DNA of 64,000 nt. It comes from Ceratodon purpureus (taxonomy: Eukaryota > Streptophyta > Bryopsida > Pseudoditrichales > Ditrichaceae). Below the pieces are notes generated by a model. It saw only the letters and a list, made by a program, of their open reading frames with translations, ran no database searches and was not told the DNA's origin. A program made the translations under genes and the position numbers. Each line of letters opens with the position of its first letter. The stretch's first letter is position 1. The DNA is taken from contig CM026431.1 in NCBI GenBank assembly GCA_014871385.1, positions 6,832,469 to 6,896,468 on the forward strand. The letters are read 5' to 3'. Positions 1-11,169 of the stretch are shown here, in pieces.

Positions 1-1070
1 GAAGAAACTTAGTGTTTATGATGCAAAAGAAACATCTAGACAAGTGTACTTTAATTGAGAGCAATATGAAATCAAAAAGTGGCAAAGCTTATGGACCATT
101 TTTTAATGAAAAAGCTAATTATACTATGTACAATGTTGCATTGGGGTAAATTGAGTGTACCTTCATGATATTGTTCATTGAGACTTGGAGACATCAGATG
201 TAATTTTGAAAGAATGGAAAGCTGGGGTGATCTTATAGACTATCATTGTTCCATAGGAAATGTGCAAACAAGCTTCTTCATAACATCCAACATACTACAG
301 ATATGCAAAGAGAAGAAAAATAAGTTTGAGAGAACAGGTCCAAGAAACGCAGATGTATGTAGTTATAGCAGGACAAGAAAGCTCCCATCTACTCAGTGAC
401 AAACCAACCTGGTAACCCGGTCAAAATACAGGAGTGGATACACAAGATACAAAGCACCCAGAAAGCCAAAATTGTAATGTAAATCTACACGGGAGATGGG
501 AAAACACTTCAGTGCATTCTGATTTGAGTTGAGAGAACTATGCAAAGTAATTCAGCACCCTCCAGTATAATTGTGGACCTAATCCCTACATAAAGCAAGG
601 AATGCAGTCGCACAGGATGCGAAAGTATTCGTCGCATCTCCGAAAACTCAGAGAAGACTCGGCCATGTAAGGTTGATTACAGGCAAGCACTACAGATGAT
701 CGTGTAACTATCACCTGATCTCCACAGCCGAGCGGCTGCAGCAAGCTTGTATAGAAGAGCAGCTCATGCCACCTCGATCATCCTCATAAGCAAATAAAAT
801 TGTCTAATCCCATCATCACAGCCTGAAGAAAGAGCTGCTATATCCGCAAACATAAACCACAGTAACACCCTGTAACAATCCAAAGGAAACGTTTCAGGCA
901 TCTACTAAGAATGAAGAAAATCAAAAAACTCAAAACACATATATTCTAAACTTTTTCTCAACCAACGACATCCCCGTCCAGCCGATGAGCAAATACAAGC
1001 GCCACGAAGACTCTGCAATTCATGGATGTTACACCAAAACTTCGTAGAAATACAGTACGCCCATTTTCGA
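1..1070. other. Flank with no recognisable gene
   Basis: No reading frame here has recognisable domains or plausible coding character. The part nearest bL33m (about 560-1070) is less AT-rich than the rest and may include the 3' untranslated region of that minus-strand gene. I could not place a poly(A) signal with confidence. Confidence 0.5.
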
Positions 1071-1075
1071 AAACC

Positions 1076-1101
1076 CTTAAACCCTAAACCCTAAAACCCA
1101 A
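1076..1101. repeat. Telomere-like repeat / telo-box cluster
   Basis: About three imperfect units of the plant telomere type (AAACCCTAA) lie here, roughly 110 bases beyond the bL33m stop codon. Telo-boxes are known promoter elements of plant ribosomal-protein genes, but this one is on the 3' side of bL33m. It may be an interstitial telomeric remnant or belong to an unrecognised neighbouring promoter. Confidence 0.6.
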
Positions 1102-1208
1102 AAAAATTCAGAACAGAGAGATCCAACCCCCAATTTCCACCAAAACGAGAAAGACGAGGGAATTAAGACCAAGGCGGAATGCGCTCACCCGACAGTGAAG
1201 CAACGGCG

Positions 1209-1382
1209 CTACTTCATCTTGGCTTCGGTGAAGAGCACATGCTTCCTGACGACAGGATCGTACTTGCGGAACTCAAGCTTGGTGGTGAGCTTGCGGGGGT
1301 TCTTCGGTTTGACGTAGAAGAACCCCGTCCCTGCGGCCGAGATGAGGCGCACCAGGATCGACCCGCCCTTCGCCTTCGCCAT
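1209..1382 (-). CDS. MRPL33: Mitochondrial-type ribosomal protein bL33 (bL33m)
   Basis: The 57-residue product matches bacterial/organellar L33, a small protein of the large ribosomal subunit near the tRNA exit site. The conserved core is visible: [11 protein letters not shown] near residues 14-24, then [18 protein letters not shown] and a basic end (AKMK). The zinc-binding cysteine pairs of some bacterial L33 proteins are absent, as in the nuclear-encoded mitochondrial L33 of plants. The chosen start is the ATG giving MAKAKGGS, because the family is about 55-60 residues long. An in-frame extension upstream would add about 32 residues without family resemblance and is treated as leader. The gene is a single exon with no obvious targeting presequence, which is usual for plant mitochondrial L33. 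Whether it acts in mitochondria rather than plastids is inferred from family resemblance. Confidence 0.9.
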   Translation of the reverse strand: MAKAKGGSILVRLISAAGTGFFYVKPKNPRKLTTKLEFRKYDPVVRKHVLFTEAKMK

Positions 1383-1649
1383 GGCTTTCTCCGGAGCTTC
1401 ACAATTGAGCAACAACAACAAATTGTCAGACGCAACCTCCACACAAGCTTGCAAATGGTGTCCTGTCGTCGATTTCACCGCATGAGCGCCTCAGTGTCAT
1501 GCAGGTATTGCAGTGGTATCAATCGTCCATCACCTGTGTATAGGATAGATATCGGTGCAAGAAAGCACCATAGGGTATCGTGTAGTACAACCGTAGTATG
1601 AGATGGATATCAATGCTCGTAGCAGCCTGCACAAGTGTGCACAAAGGTA

Positions 1650-1715
1650 TTACCTGTGTATCGAATCGGTATAACTTGTGTATTGAGTCGGAATTACATG
1701 TGTATCGAATCATTA
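1650..1715. repeat. Three tandem ~22-bp repeats upstream of bL33m
   Basis: Three imperfect units share the core TGTGTAT(C/T)GA(A/G)TC. They sit about 270-330 bases upstream of the bL33m start, so they may lie in its promoter. No function can be assigned from sequence. Confidence 0.55.
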
Positions 1716-2132
1716 CTTCACGTGTTTGTTAAGGGTGAAGTTTGGGGTGCAGAGTGGAGTTACTCCCCAATTTTTAGGTCAAATTAAGCTTAATTAGGCC
1801 TGTGATTGGAGGAAAAGCTCTAAGAAGGGCAAAGAGCAATGATAGAATTAGAGTTCAAAACGAACAAGGGCTATTGCCATTTTATATGAAGGGATCCCCG
1901 ATTTAAACATTTGTTACTTAACTGTAAAGTAAGATGAAAGCATGAAGTTTTGTCACTTTTAGAGCCTCCTAGTTAAGGATTTGAAAAAATTTACTCAGAA
2001 ACTCCGGTAATTAAGGCAAAGGGCTCTTATTGCTGAAGAACATAATGGCACCTTCTGTTTATGAAGGTATTGCATTTTTGTCTTGAATTTTTCATACTTT
2101 TTAACACAAGAATAGGATGGGATGTTATTTTT
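1716..2132. other. Intergenic, no feature seen
   Basis: This stretch lies between the upstream region of bL33m and the LINE target site. It is AT-rich and I see no gene in it. Confidence 0.5.
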
Positions 2133-2404
2133 TAATTGAAGTAGATAGATAGATAGAAACACCAGCCAATTGAATGGCCGGCGTGAATAAAGTGTCCGTT
2201 CGTAAGGCTACTGACCCGGTGCCCACAGGACAGGGGGACAGTGAGACAAAACTACTCTCCTCTTTCGAGAATGGACGCTATAGTAACCAGAGAAAGATCA
2301 GAACAAGATAATGAGGGGAGAGAGTGTATAGGGGTCTTGGGGGAGGCTGGGAATGCGTTTTGTATGCGGAGAGAGGGGGATGTGTAGAGGTATGTATGTA
2401 TATG

Positions 2405-2522
<118 letters not shown>

Positions 2523-2604
2523 ATATATATAGAGGATGTATAAAAAAAGGGGTAGAGAGGAAGGAGAGTAGTTTATGAAGATATATTGGTTTGGAGGATT
2601 TGTG

Positions 2605-4446
2605 TTATTCGTGGGGGAGGGTTTGGTTGTTTTCAAGGCGGCGTTTATGTAGAAGAATGGAACCGGCGTATTGAATGGCAATGGTATTAATTGCTCGAAA
2701 TGTGCGTTTGATAGAGGTTTCACTGATTTGAAAGGTTTTTTCAATGTTTTGCATGGGGGGAATGTGTGTAGTTCCACGGGCACCGGCGGTGATAATAAGG
2801 ATGGGGTCTACTTTCCAACCAAGTTGGGATATGTCATGAAGGAGGGGTTGGTATTTGAGAATTTTGTTGCCAATTGTGTCAGGGGAGAATCTATCATTTG
2901 TGTAGGTGAATTCTAAGAATTGAATAGAGAGATTAGGGTCTGGGTGAAGGGGAGGGGGGCTATGAGGGGGGAGGCCTGTGATGCAAAGTAAATCGGGGCG
3001 GAATCGGGCATTGCAGTGACAGCGAGGTTGGGTACATGTACATGGTAGGAGCCAGGATGGGACCGTGTTTTCCGGGGGGGCGTTGTTAAAAGTTCCGGCG
3101 TTCATGAGTGTGTAGCAACGGGATTTTTGTGAGGAAAGAAGAAGTTTGCGTATTTCCCAGACAGCTTTGTTATGGCGTTTGGTTCGGAGTGCATGAATAT
3201 GGTGGTGTTGGCAGAGGAGAAGAGTATGTAGCCAGGTGTCGGCGTCTTGGGTGGGGCAGATGGAGCAGGTTTTAGTAGGGAAGCGGGTAATGCCAAAAAA
3301 GAGTTGTTTGCGGGCATTGCCCATATATTGGCCAGTGCGGAATTTGAGGATGCTCGTTTTTTGTGTGTCGGTGATGTCCGGGTTAGTCCAGAAGTCGTTT
3401 GAGAGTTGGTTATCGATGATGGAGTCTGTAGTCCATTTGTTGATGTTTGGGAAGTTGAGGGCAAGGGTGGCGATGTTGTTTTCGCGGTCGTAATTGGCAA
3501 TATATTCTTCTAAATTGCGTACTGGGCCTTTGTCAGGGCGTTTGTTGGGACCAGGCCAATTATCTTTTTGATAGTAGAAGGGGGTGGTATGGGCAAATTC
3601 GTGGGGGCGGTGAGCAAATTGATAGTTGCGTTTCATGGTACCGGCCTTGGCGAGTTTGTCAGCGTGTTCGTTGCCAGTGATGTTGGAGTGTGCCTTGACT
3701 TTATTGATTGTGGTGGTTTGAGTACGTTGTTTGAGCATGGCAATCATTTCTTGTAAGATGGTTTTATCAGCGTGGTTGTTTTGTAGGGTGGGGTGGTTAA
3801 GTTGTGTTGTGAGGACGTGAATACAGTTGAGGCAATCGGTAAAGATGTGGGCAGGTTCAGTGGCGTAGGTGGTGGTGAGGAGTAAGAGAGTGTCGTAAAT
3901 GGCCATAAGTTCAGCTCGAAAGCAAGTTTGTAGCCCGGGCAAGCGTCTAGAGAGTTGGATGGTAGGTTTAGAGGGGCTGTAGATGCCATAACCGGCTTTT
4001 TCTTTTTTCCAGTGACCATCTGGGGCTAGCTCAGGGGGTAGGAAGGATCCATCCGTATAGTAGCTATGTTCTGGTAGGAATTTGAGGGTGGGAGTGGTAT
4101 GAAATGAGGGGAGCGGGGGAACGGGAGGAGGATGGGTGGTGAGATAGGGTGGGTAGAGAAGTTTGTGCCAGGTTTTGTTATTGTGAACACGGGTGTGGGG
4201 GGGTGTAGGAGGAATGAGTTGGGAGTGATGTTGGAGGAGGTTGATGGTGGTGAGGGAGGTGGTGAGGGCGTCAAGTTGAGAGGGGGTGCCAAGGGGATAG
4301 GTTTGGTGATGAATACACCAAATGGATAATGCGAGGGGTTCATTGGAGGGAGGGGGGCACCGTCCAGGGGGGTTGGTGGCTGGGGTATATGGGACCGTAT
4401 CAGCAGGAAAGTGGAGGAGAATACAGTGTGTCTGGGAAGGGGCCAA
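2605..4446 (-). pseudogene. LINE ORF2, downstream part: RNase H and C-terminal domain (frameshifted)
   Basis: This is the continuation of the endonuclease-RT polyprotein in the +1 frame, and it has no ATG of its own at the junction. An RNase H domain lies at about residues 125-265 of this open frame. It shows YTDGS (first Asp), FRAELMAI (Glu), IFTDCLN (Asp) and the KVKAHSNITGNEHADKLAK block, so the catalytic set looks complete. A cysteine-rich stretch (CTCTQPRCHCNAR) and a tail of about 140 residues follow. RNase H would remove RNA from the cDNA hybrid during target-primed reverse transcription. The frame joins the upstream ORF in a region of about 45 bases where both frames are open. Confidence 0.8.
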
Positions 4447-7400
4447 TGTATGGAGAGGAGTTTAGATACCAAGCAGGGTCAGGAATGGCAAGGAAGGTGA
4501 TGGTGGTAGGGTCGTTTTTTGCTGCAAGACGAGCCCAGTGTAAGGCTTGTTGGGCAGAAGCAGCATCGGGAGGATGGGCATAGCCTATACCTTGCCATTT
4601 ATAGGAGAAGGCAGTGCCTAAAGAGCCAAAGATCTTGTCTCTGTTAAATTGAGAATAAAATTGGGTGAGGGGTAGTGGGCAGGTTAGGGGTGAGGAGAAG
4701 TAAGAGTGTGTGATTTTGAAAGTGGTGGTGAGGGCATCAAGAAGTGAGGTTGGAAGGGAGTGATGAGGTGTGTGTTGTGGGTTTTTGTTGCTGGTTTTAT
4801 GGGTGTAGCGTTGACATAACCAGGCAACTTCGGTTTCGAAGGGCTGAAGTGGGGGGAGGAGGGTGTGCGTTTGGTGTTTGTGGGTGTTATATTGGTGCCA
4901 TAGCCAAGTTAGTCGTGAGATGGAGATGGTGGTGATATATTGGCCGATGTTGTTGTAGATATGTGCGTTTGAGTCTAGTGTGTGGATAGTGCTATTCGTT
5001 GTGGAGATATCTTTGTCGGGGTTACATTCTAGGGTAGATAGATGAAGGAGAGGGATGGGTGTGGGTGGGGGGATGTATCTGAGGTCTCGAGGTTGGATAG
5101 GAGAGAAGAGGGTATTGGTGATATGTTGGTAGTAGCGGTGACGATAGATGGTGTAGTATTGAGTAAGTAAGGTAAGGTTGGTTTGGATGACGGGGGGTTC
5201 GTTGAGGGGAAATAGTTGGCGTTGGGGGAGCCATTTGTTGTAGAGAATGTGATTGGGGCCGATCCATTGGCATAGGTATGTGGTGGAAGTATTGGAGATT
5301 TTGTATTTATCTTTGGAGGTGGTAGTTTTATGGGCGAGGATACTGTGGATGGGGAATCGGAGGGGGTGTTTAAGTATGTTAGTCGGAGGTTCGGGGGCGA
5401 GGGGTTGATGGTATGGCGGGAGGGGGGCTGGTGGAGCAAATCGTCGTGGTGTGGGATGGTGATTTTGGATGATGTATTTGAGGCGTAGGAGGTAAGAAGG
5501 CGGGTGTGTAGGGCAAGGGATGGGGCAATGTACAGAACAATTGGTTTGGCAAAAGAGTTGTTTGGCAAGATGGAGGGCACTTCTTTCAAGTTTGGTGGGG
5601 GTGTGGTAGTAAGTAGTGAAGTCATCAGGGGACATAAGGTGTGTGCCATTGGGCAAAGTGAGCTGTTGGATGGAGTAGATGCTGTGTGCTAGAAGTTTGG
5701 AAAGGAGTTTGAGAGAGAGGTCGGGGTTGAGGTGGGGAAGTTCGGAGGTGGCGATGGTTGTCCATTCTATTTCTAGGGGGGTTTGGTGGAGGGGGAAGTC
5801 GGTGTTTGTGCTGTTGAGGTGGAAGCCAGCGGCCACTTTTGTAAGAAAAAGTGTGCGGGTGGTGGGGGAGTGTTGACAAGCATGAGACGTTAATCGGGAG
5901 AGGTGTTTGGCTCCACCAGCTTTGGCGAGGATGTGGTGTACTAAACCATTGTATATCTTCCCTAAGCGGCCTTTGTCGTTAAGGGCATTGCGAAGTTGTT
6001 CACTGATACAGCGAAGGTAGGCATTTTTAAGGGAGAAGGCTGCAAGGCCGAAGAGTTCGTGAGGGAGTTGGGTGAGGACATTGGCAGTGCTTTTGGGAAG
6101 CCCGCAGATGGTTTTTTGGATGGCAATGAGTTTTTTATCTAGTTTTTTAATGGTGGGGAGAGAGTAAGGGACCGCGAAGAAGCTGTAGGCAATGCCAGCG
6201 CGTATGACAGTGTCAACCATACTGATTCGTTGGCGCATGGTAGCGGGGCATTTCGCAAGTTGTTTACATTGGTTTGTGATTTTAGCGGTGGTGATATGAG
6301 TTTGGAGTTTCCATTTGAGCGAGGGGACTAGCTGAATACCGAGGTAGACATATGGTTCGTTTTGGTGGAGGACGGGGAGTGGTTGCCCGCGATAAGAGAT
6401 GTTGTGGGTGCGGAGGTGGTGGGTAAAGGCAGTGGGTTGTAGTTTCGTTTTGTTGGGGCATCCTGTGACTGCACATTTGGGGACACCTAAGTCCATTCCT
6501 GCCCAGTGGCAAAATTTGTCTATTTTGTTGAGTTGTAGTTGTAAGGAGTGTAGGGTTGTGGCAAGAGCGGCTAGGTCATCGGCATAGGCTGCGGAGCTCA
6601 CTGTTGTGGGGGAAGTGCCAAAAGTGTAACCATGGTTGCCTTGTTGGAGCCAACGGAGGAGTGGCTCTAGGAAGATGATAAAAAGATAGGGGCTGAGTGT
6701 GTCTCCCTGGATGGTGCCGCGTTGGATAGGTATGGGTTTGGTTTTATCGAAATATTCGCCGGTGAAGATAGTGTTGGAGTGAGAGTAGATATTGCCAATT
6801 AATGTAACAGCGTCGGTAGGGTAGCCAAGGTCTTTCATGATAGCAAGGAGACGGGCGTGGTCGAGTGATCCGAAAGCGTTTTTGAAGTCAATGTAGAGGA
6901 GGTAAATGTCTTGGTTTGTGAATTTGGCATCTTCAAGTGCAGCAATGAGGAGTTGGAGTTGTCGAGCGGTGCTACGTTCTGCTCGGAATCCTTCTTGGCT
7001 GTCGTGGAGAATTTGATGTTGTTCACCATAGGCAGAGAGGATGTAAGTTAGGGTACTGGTAAAGAGTTTGTAGATTGTGTTTGCGAGGGCAATGGGTCTG
7101 TGGTTGGGGAGTTGGGTAGGATCGCCTTTTTTATAGAGGAGAATAGTGAGACTGGTTTTCCAAGAGGCAGGGATTTGTTTCTGTTTGTAACAATGTGTAA
7201 AAAATAAAGAAAGAAGGGTGAGGAAGCTGGTAGGCATGTTTTTGAGGATGGAGTTGGGGATTTTATCGGGCCCGGGGGTTTTGTTGCTAGAAAGGTTTTT
7301 GAGGCAGTTTTCGAAGATATCTTTAGTGAAGTAGGTAGATAAGGGAATGTCAGGATTCCCACGTTTTTCAAGGATAAATCCATCTAGGTCAGTCCAGGGG

Positions 7401-10027
7401 TATTGCCGAACACCACAGGTACAATGGGGAGGATGATCAGGTTGGTAGTAGCATGTGGGGACTGTTGGACGGTTGCGTAAGGATTGTTGGATGTGAATTT
7501 CGTTAGCTATATCGTCGGGGTTAGTGAGGATGTTATTGGATCGGTCTAGAAGACAATCAAGTGGTGGTGAGTCTTGGTTTTTAAAGACGCGGTTATTGAT
7601 CTTTTTAGGGCTTTTGTCATACAATTGTCTATATTTAGTGATGGCTTTTTTGACACAGTGTTGGGAGTATGTTGTAGTGATTTTTCGGGCTTTTGTTTTA
7701 GCTTGTTTGGCGATGGCAGCTAAAGATTCGATCCATGCAGGGTGGAGATCGGGTGTGGGGGGTAGAGGGGGAAGGGGGGTGTGAGTGTGGTTACGGAGTG
7801 CGAGAATGATGGGGTGTGTTTGCCAATTGGGGAGGCTTTTAGTGAGGTAGATGGCTTTGCGGATGAGGTGGTAGGTGGAGAGATGTTGTTTCCAAGTTTT
7901 TTGATGTTTTCGAGGAAGGAAGCCACCTTGGAGGGAGGTGCAGGGTGTGAGAGTGGGAATGGGTGGGGCGCTGCAGGTGGCTTCGATTTTGGTGGAGATA
8001 TTGTGTACTAGAAGATCAAGTGCGGAGCAAGCTGTTTGCCATTGGTCGGGGGTTAGGTTGTCGGTGGAGAGGAGGGTTATGAGGTCATTTATGGCGAGTG
8101 CATTCTCTTCGAAGTATTCAGTTTGAAATTTTTCTAAGTTGGCCGGGGGAATGGGGTTGAGGATGCGGGGTGGGTGGGCACGGTTGGGAACAGGTCTGGC
8201 AAGGAGGGTGTTGGGAGGGATATGTAGAGTGACTGGAGAATGATCGGAATTAAGATTGTGGTGGATATCAGTGGTAGAAGTGTACAAGGAGTTGTCGGGT
8301 GTGTGGATAAAGTAGCCATCGATGAGGCTAGTTTGGGTATAGTTGTGGCCGCCTTGTCGGGTAAAAGGCTGGTTGGTTGGGATGTAATCTAAGTGAAGAG
8401 AGGTTGTGAATGCTCTCCACGCAATGTCTTCAGGTTGGGGAGGGGTAATGTTGTGATCATCATATCTACCAATAAGGGCTATGTCTCTGTTAAAATCGCC
8501 ACAGAGGATATGGAGATGTGTGGGGTGTTGGTGGAGTTGTTGGGTGATGTGTTGTTGTATTTGTGGGATGAGGGGTAGGTCCTCGGTGTGGGAGGGCATA
8601 TATATGTGTATAAGTAGGATAGATTGGAGGGGCTGATTGAGAAGTTGTATGATTTGGAGGTAAGGGGAGAATTCTTTAGGAGTGGGGATTTTGGTAATGT
8701 TGCCTGGGTAGGCGTATGTTTGGTGGATTAAGGTGAGGAGGCCACCACGAGCTGGGGTGTATGGCATTCGTTGTTGTATGCAGCGAGTAAGGGAATGAGT
8801 GTTGTTGAATATGAGTTTGTAGTGGGGAAAAAGCGCTTGGATGTATTTGGTAGACTTTGTAGCAGTGAGTTTGGTCTCTTGGATAGTAATGATAGCAGGG
8901 GTAGTGGTGGTGAGATCTGGGAGGGTGGGAAGGGCAGTGTTGAGGGAGGAGGCATTCCAAGTGATAAAATGGGTGGAGTGGGTGAGTGCGCTGGAAGGGT
9001 GGGGCGTGGGGTGGGGAGTGGGGGGAGGGGGCGGGGGATGGGTATATTCAGATAGAGGTTCATAGATTCGGAGAGATTCTGCTAGTAAACTAGCAGGAAG
9101 ATATGGGAATTTGTCAGTCAAGTGTTGGAGGGTGAGAGGAGGAGGATGTTGATGTATGAAGTGGTATAAGTCAGAGTGAATGGTATCAGGGGGGGTAATG
9201 AGGTGATGGTGGTTGTCAACAAAGGAGGTGTAAGGATGTTGTGTAAGAATGTGGCGTTCGGGAGGGTTAGGAAGGCGGGAGAGGCGGATAAGAATTGTGT
9301 TAGTCCAGATATCGTTGAAATGGTAAGTGCGAGGTTGGGCAAAGGTATGGTTACAGATAGTTATGGAGGGGTGAATAGTCACAATTAGGGCATAGATTAT
9401 GTGGGAAGGTGGGGAGTGAGGTTGGGTTTGGATGTATTGAAAAAGATGGGGGTGTGTATTTGTGAGCTGTAAGTGGAGAGGGTGTGTGGGGGTGAAGAGG
9501 GGGGAAAAGGTTTGTGCAAGGTGTTGATATTCAGGGTGAAGTTTGATGGTGCTAGGGAGAAAGTACGTTCGGGCTCGTTTCCGGTGTATGGAAGGGTGGG
9601 TATGGAGGATGTTAGGCATGGGGCCTGGGTTGGTTTCGATGTCTCCGCTGAGAAGGAGGAGATGAGGGGTGTGGATGAGATGGTAGTGTAGTGTGTGGGG
9701 TTTTGGGCGGCGACGGTGTGTGTGGGAGTATATGTAGAAAGTGAGGTGGAAAGAATAGAAGGGGGGAAAAAACAAGGGGTGTAGAAGGGGGGATGGTTTG
9801 TGAAACAGAAATGAGGAGAAGCTGGGAGGTGGGGGATTTTGGTTTGTGGTACTGGAGGGAGGAGTGTCGGTTCCATGGTGCCAGGTCCAGGTGTAAATGT
9901 GGGGGGAGAGTAGAGGGGATATATTTGTTTGGACGAGGCCGGTAGGCCGAGTCCATGGAGGTGCAACCGAGGGTTTTAGCAAGAAGGTTGGAGGTGTGAT
10001 AGAGTGGGAGAGAGCAAGGAGGGAAGC
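4400..10027 (-). pseudogene. LINE ORF2, upstream part: 2A-like motif, AP-endonuclease and reverse transcriptase
   Basis: An open frame of about 1,890 codons runs from the flank through the element. Numbering from genomic 10075: a Pro/His/Leu-rich leader ends in the 2A-like motif at residues 145-152. An endonuclease/exonuclease/phosphatase domain spans roughly 368-640, with WNASS, IQETKL (Glu400), GDFNRD and a terminal SDHSPV. A reverse transcriptase follows from about 900, with NKTPGPDKIPNSIL near 935, QGDTLSPYLF, and the catalytic YADD near 1162. A C-x4-C...H-x3-H stretch follows the YADD block. The frame ends at 4400, where the RNase H frame takes over. No ATG precedes the motif at 145-152, which fits 5' truncation. 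Bases 10028-10102 extend the frame only by chance into the flank. Confidence 0.82.
9620..9643 (-). other. 2A-type ribosome-skipping motif in the LINE ORF
   Basis: The ORF reads D-I-E-T-N-P-G-P preceded by LLLLSG, matching the D(V/I)ExNPGP consensus in which the ribosome fails to form the Gly-Pro bond. Such motifs are known in several animal and trypanosome non-LTR retrotransposons near the start of the coding region. Here a Met follows directly after the Pro. Confidence 0.8.
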
Positions 10028-10038
10028 TAATTGAAGTA

Positions 10039-10314
10039 ATGTATACCAAAGCAAAGTTTTAGGGGAATTGTTCAAAATTTCAGTTTGATCAGTCTTGAAA
10101 AATCATATGTTTCCATTGTTTTGTAAATGAAAGAATTAATTGGAAGGTGAATTGTTATTTATGAAAAAAGTTGAAGCAGCATTCTTCCATAATATAAAAA
10201 TTCTTATTTATTATTTTTGAGCTCTAATAAAAAAAAATATGTTCCTTACTAATTTTGTATTATATAAATAGATATATGGATATACTATTCTAGACCGTGT
10301 AGAGGTAAGTTGAT
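10039..10314. other. AT-rich flank between two retroelements
   Basis: This short AT-rich stretch lies between the LINE 5' flank and the L1 target site. Nothing is recognised in it. Confidence 0.5.
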
Positions 10315-10329
10315 GAATATACCTCCATT

Positions 10330-11101
10330 ACAGGGCCCCCCACCGGCCGTCACGCTCAACTCCTTGCTTGGCTCGCAGAGCCAACAGGGGTCTTGGACGA
10401 CATTGTGACTCAAGGCACCGTGAGGGCTCCCCGGGCCCCGGAGGCACAAAGTGCGTGGGGGGCACAAAGTGTCCCTTGGGCACAAAGTGCCTCAAGGACA
10501 CATAGAGCCCCCTCGGCACAGCAAGCATCCTCAATCGACCTCAACCGTGACTTGCGGCACGACACCCTACAGACAGGGCGGCATGCTCCCACGCAGCATC
10601 ACCGGATCCAATTAAATTGGAAACACTGCATTTTAGCACACAGGATTCCACGTCGCTTCAAGAAAATCAGCCGCATTTGGCTCCTCTTGAGAGGCGCAGT
10701 AATCTGGCTCTTGTGGCGCAGACGGAATGACATGGCATTCAATGGGACACTTTGGCCACCCGAGAAAACATGGTGTAAACTTTGGATTGGGCTCATTGAA
10801 TACGGCAGGTTGGCCTGGGAGAAAACCTCCCTTGATATCAAGAAAAAAGCTACTTCGGCGAAGAAGGTGCAAGACCTCCTTGAGCAATTTCGCACTCTGT
10901 AGTGCAGCAATGATTTCTTTGCCAGCTGGGAGGATTCCCAACCGCGCTGGCACATTGTCTGTCCGAGTCTTAGATCAATTAGTGAGGAGTAGGCCTGTTT
11001 CTTAGTCTCTGGTTTCCCCACCCTCGCCGGACATGGTGGGGGTGGCATGTATTTGTACTCTTTTCCTTCCTTTGCAGTAAAGGGCCCCCCTTTATTTGTG
11101 T

Positions 11102-11154
<53 letters not shown>
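10330..11154 (+). mobile_element. 5'-truncated L1-type LINE with poly(A) tail and 15-bp TSD
   Basis: The insertion is flanked by GAATATACCTCCATT at 10315-10329 and 11155-11169, and ends in about 52 A residues. It encodes the end of L1 ORF2 followed by a 3' UTR of about 200 bases. The same 3'-end theme (GTATTTGTACTC, TTTGCAGTAAA, TTTGTGT, then A's) recurs on the minus strand at 48919-49184. The long pure A tract and intact duplication suggest a fairly young insertion. The first 290 bases look unlike L1 coding sequence. Confidence 0.88.
10612..10902 (+). pseudogene. L1 ORF2 C-terminal fragment
   Basis: About 95 codons resemble the tail of plant L1 ORF2 proteins downstream of the zf-RVT region. 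The visible block is WLLLRGAVIWLLWRRRNDMAFNG, followed by a Trp-rich segment ending in YGRLAW and a lysine-rich end. The stop at 10902 looks like the natural one, but no start or catalytic domain is present, so this is a remnant. Confidence 0.75.
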
Positions 11155-11156
<2 letters not shown>

Positions 11157-11169
11157 ATATACCTCCATT

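Noticed and set aside
1179..1601. Plus-strand frame opposite bL33m
   Set aside because: It overlaps the conserved bL33m gene on the other strand and has no domain.
9397..10049. Extra minus-strand frames overlapping the start of the LINE ORF
   Set aside because: Pro/His/Ser-rich shadows of the main frame; the endonuclease-RT frame is continuous with the 2A motif.
10028..10102. Extension of the LINE ORF beyond 10027
   Set aside because: It lies outside the target duplication and lacks an ATG, so it is chance openness of the flank.
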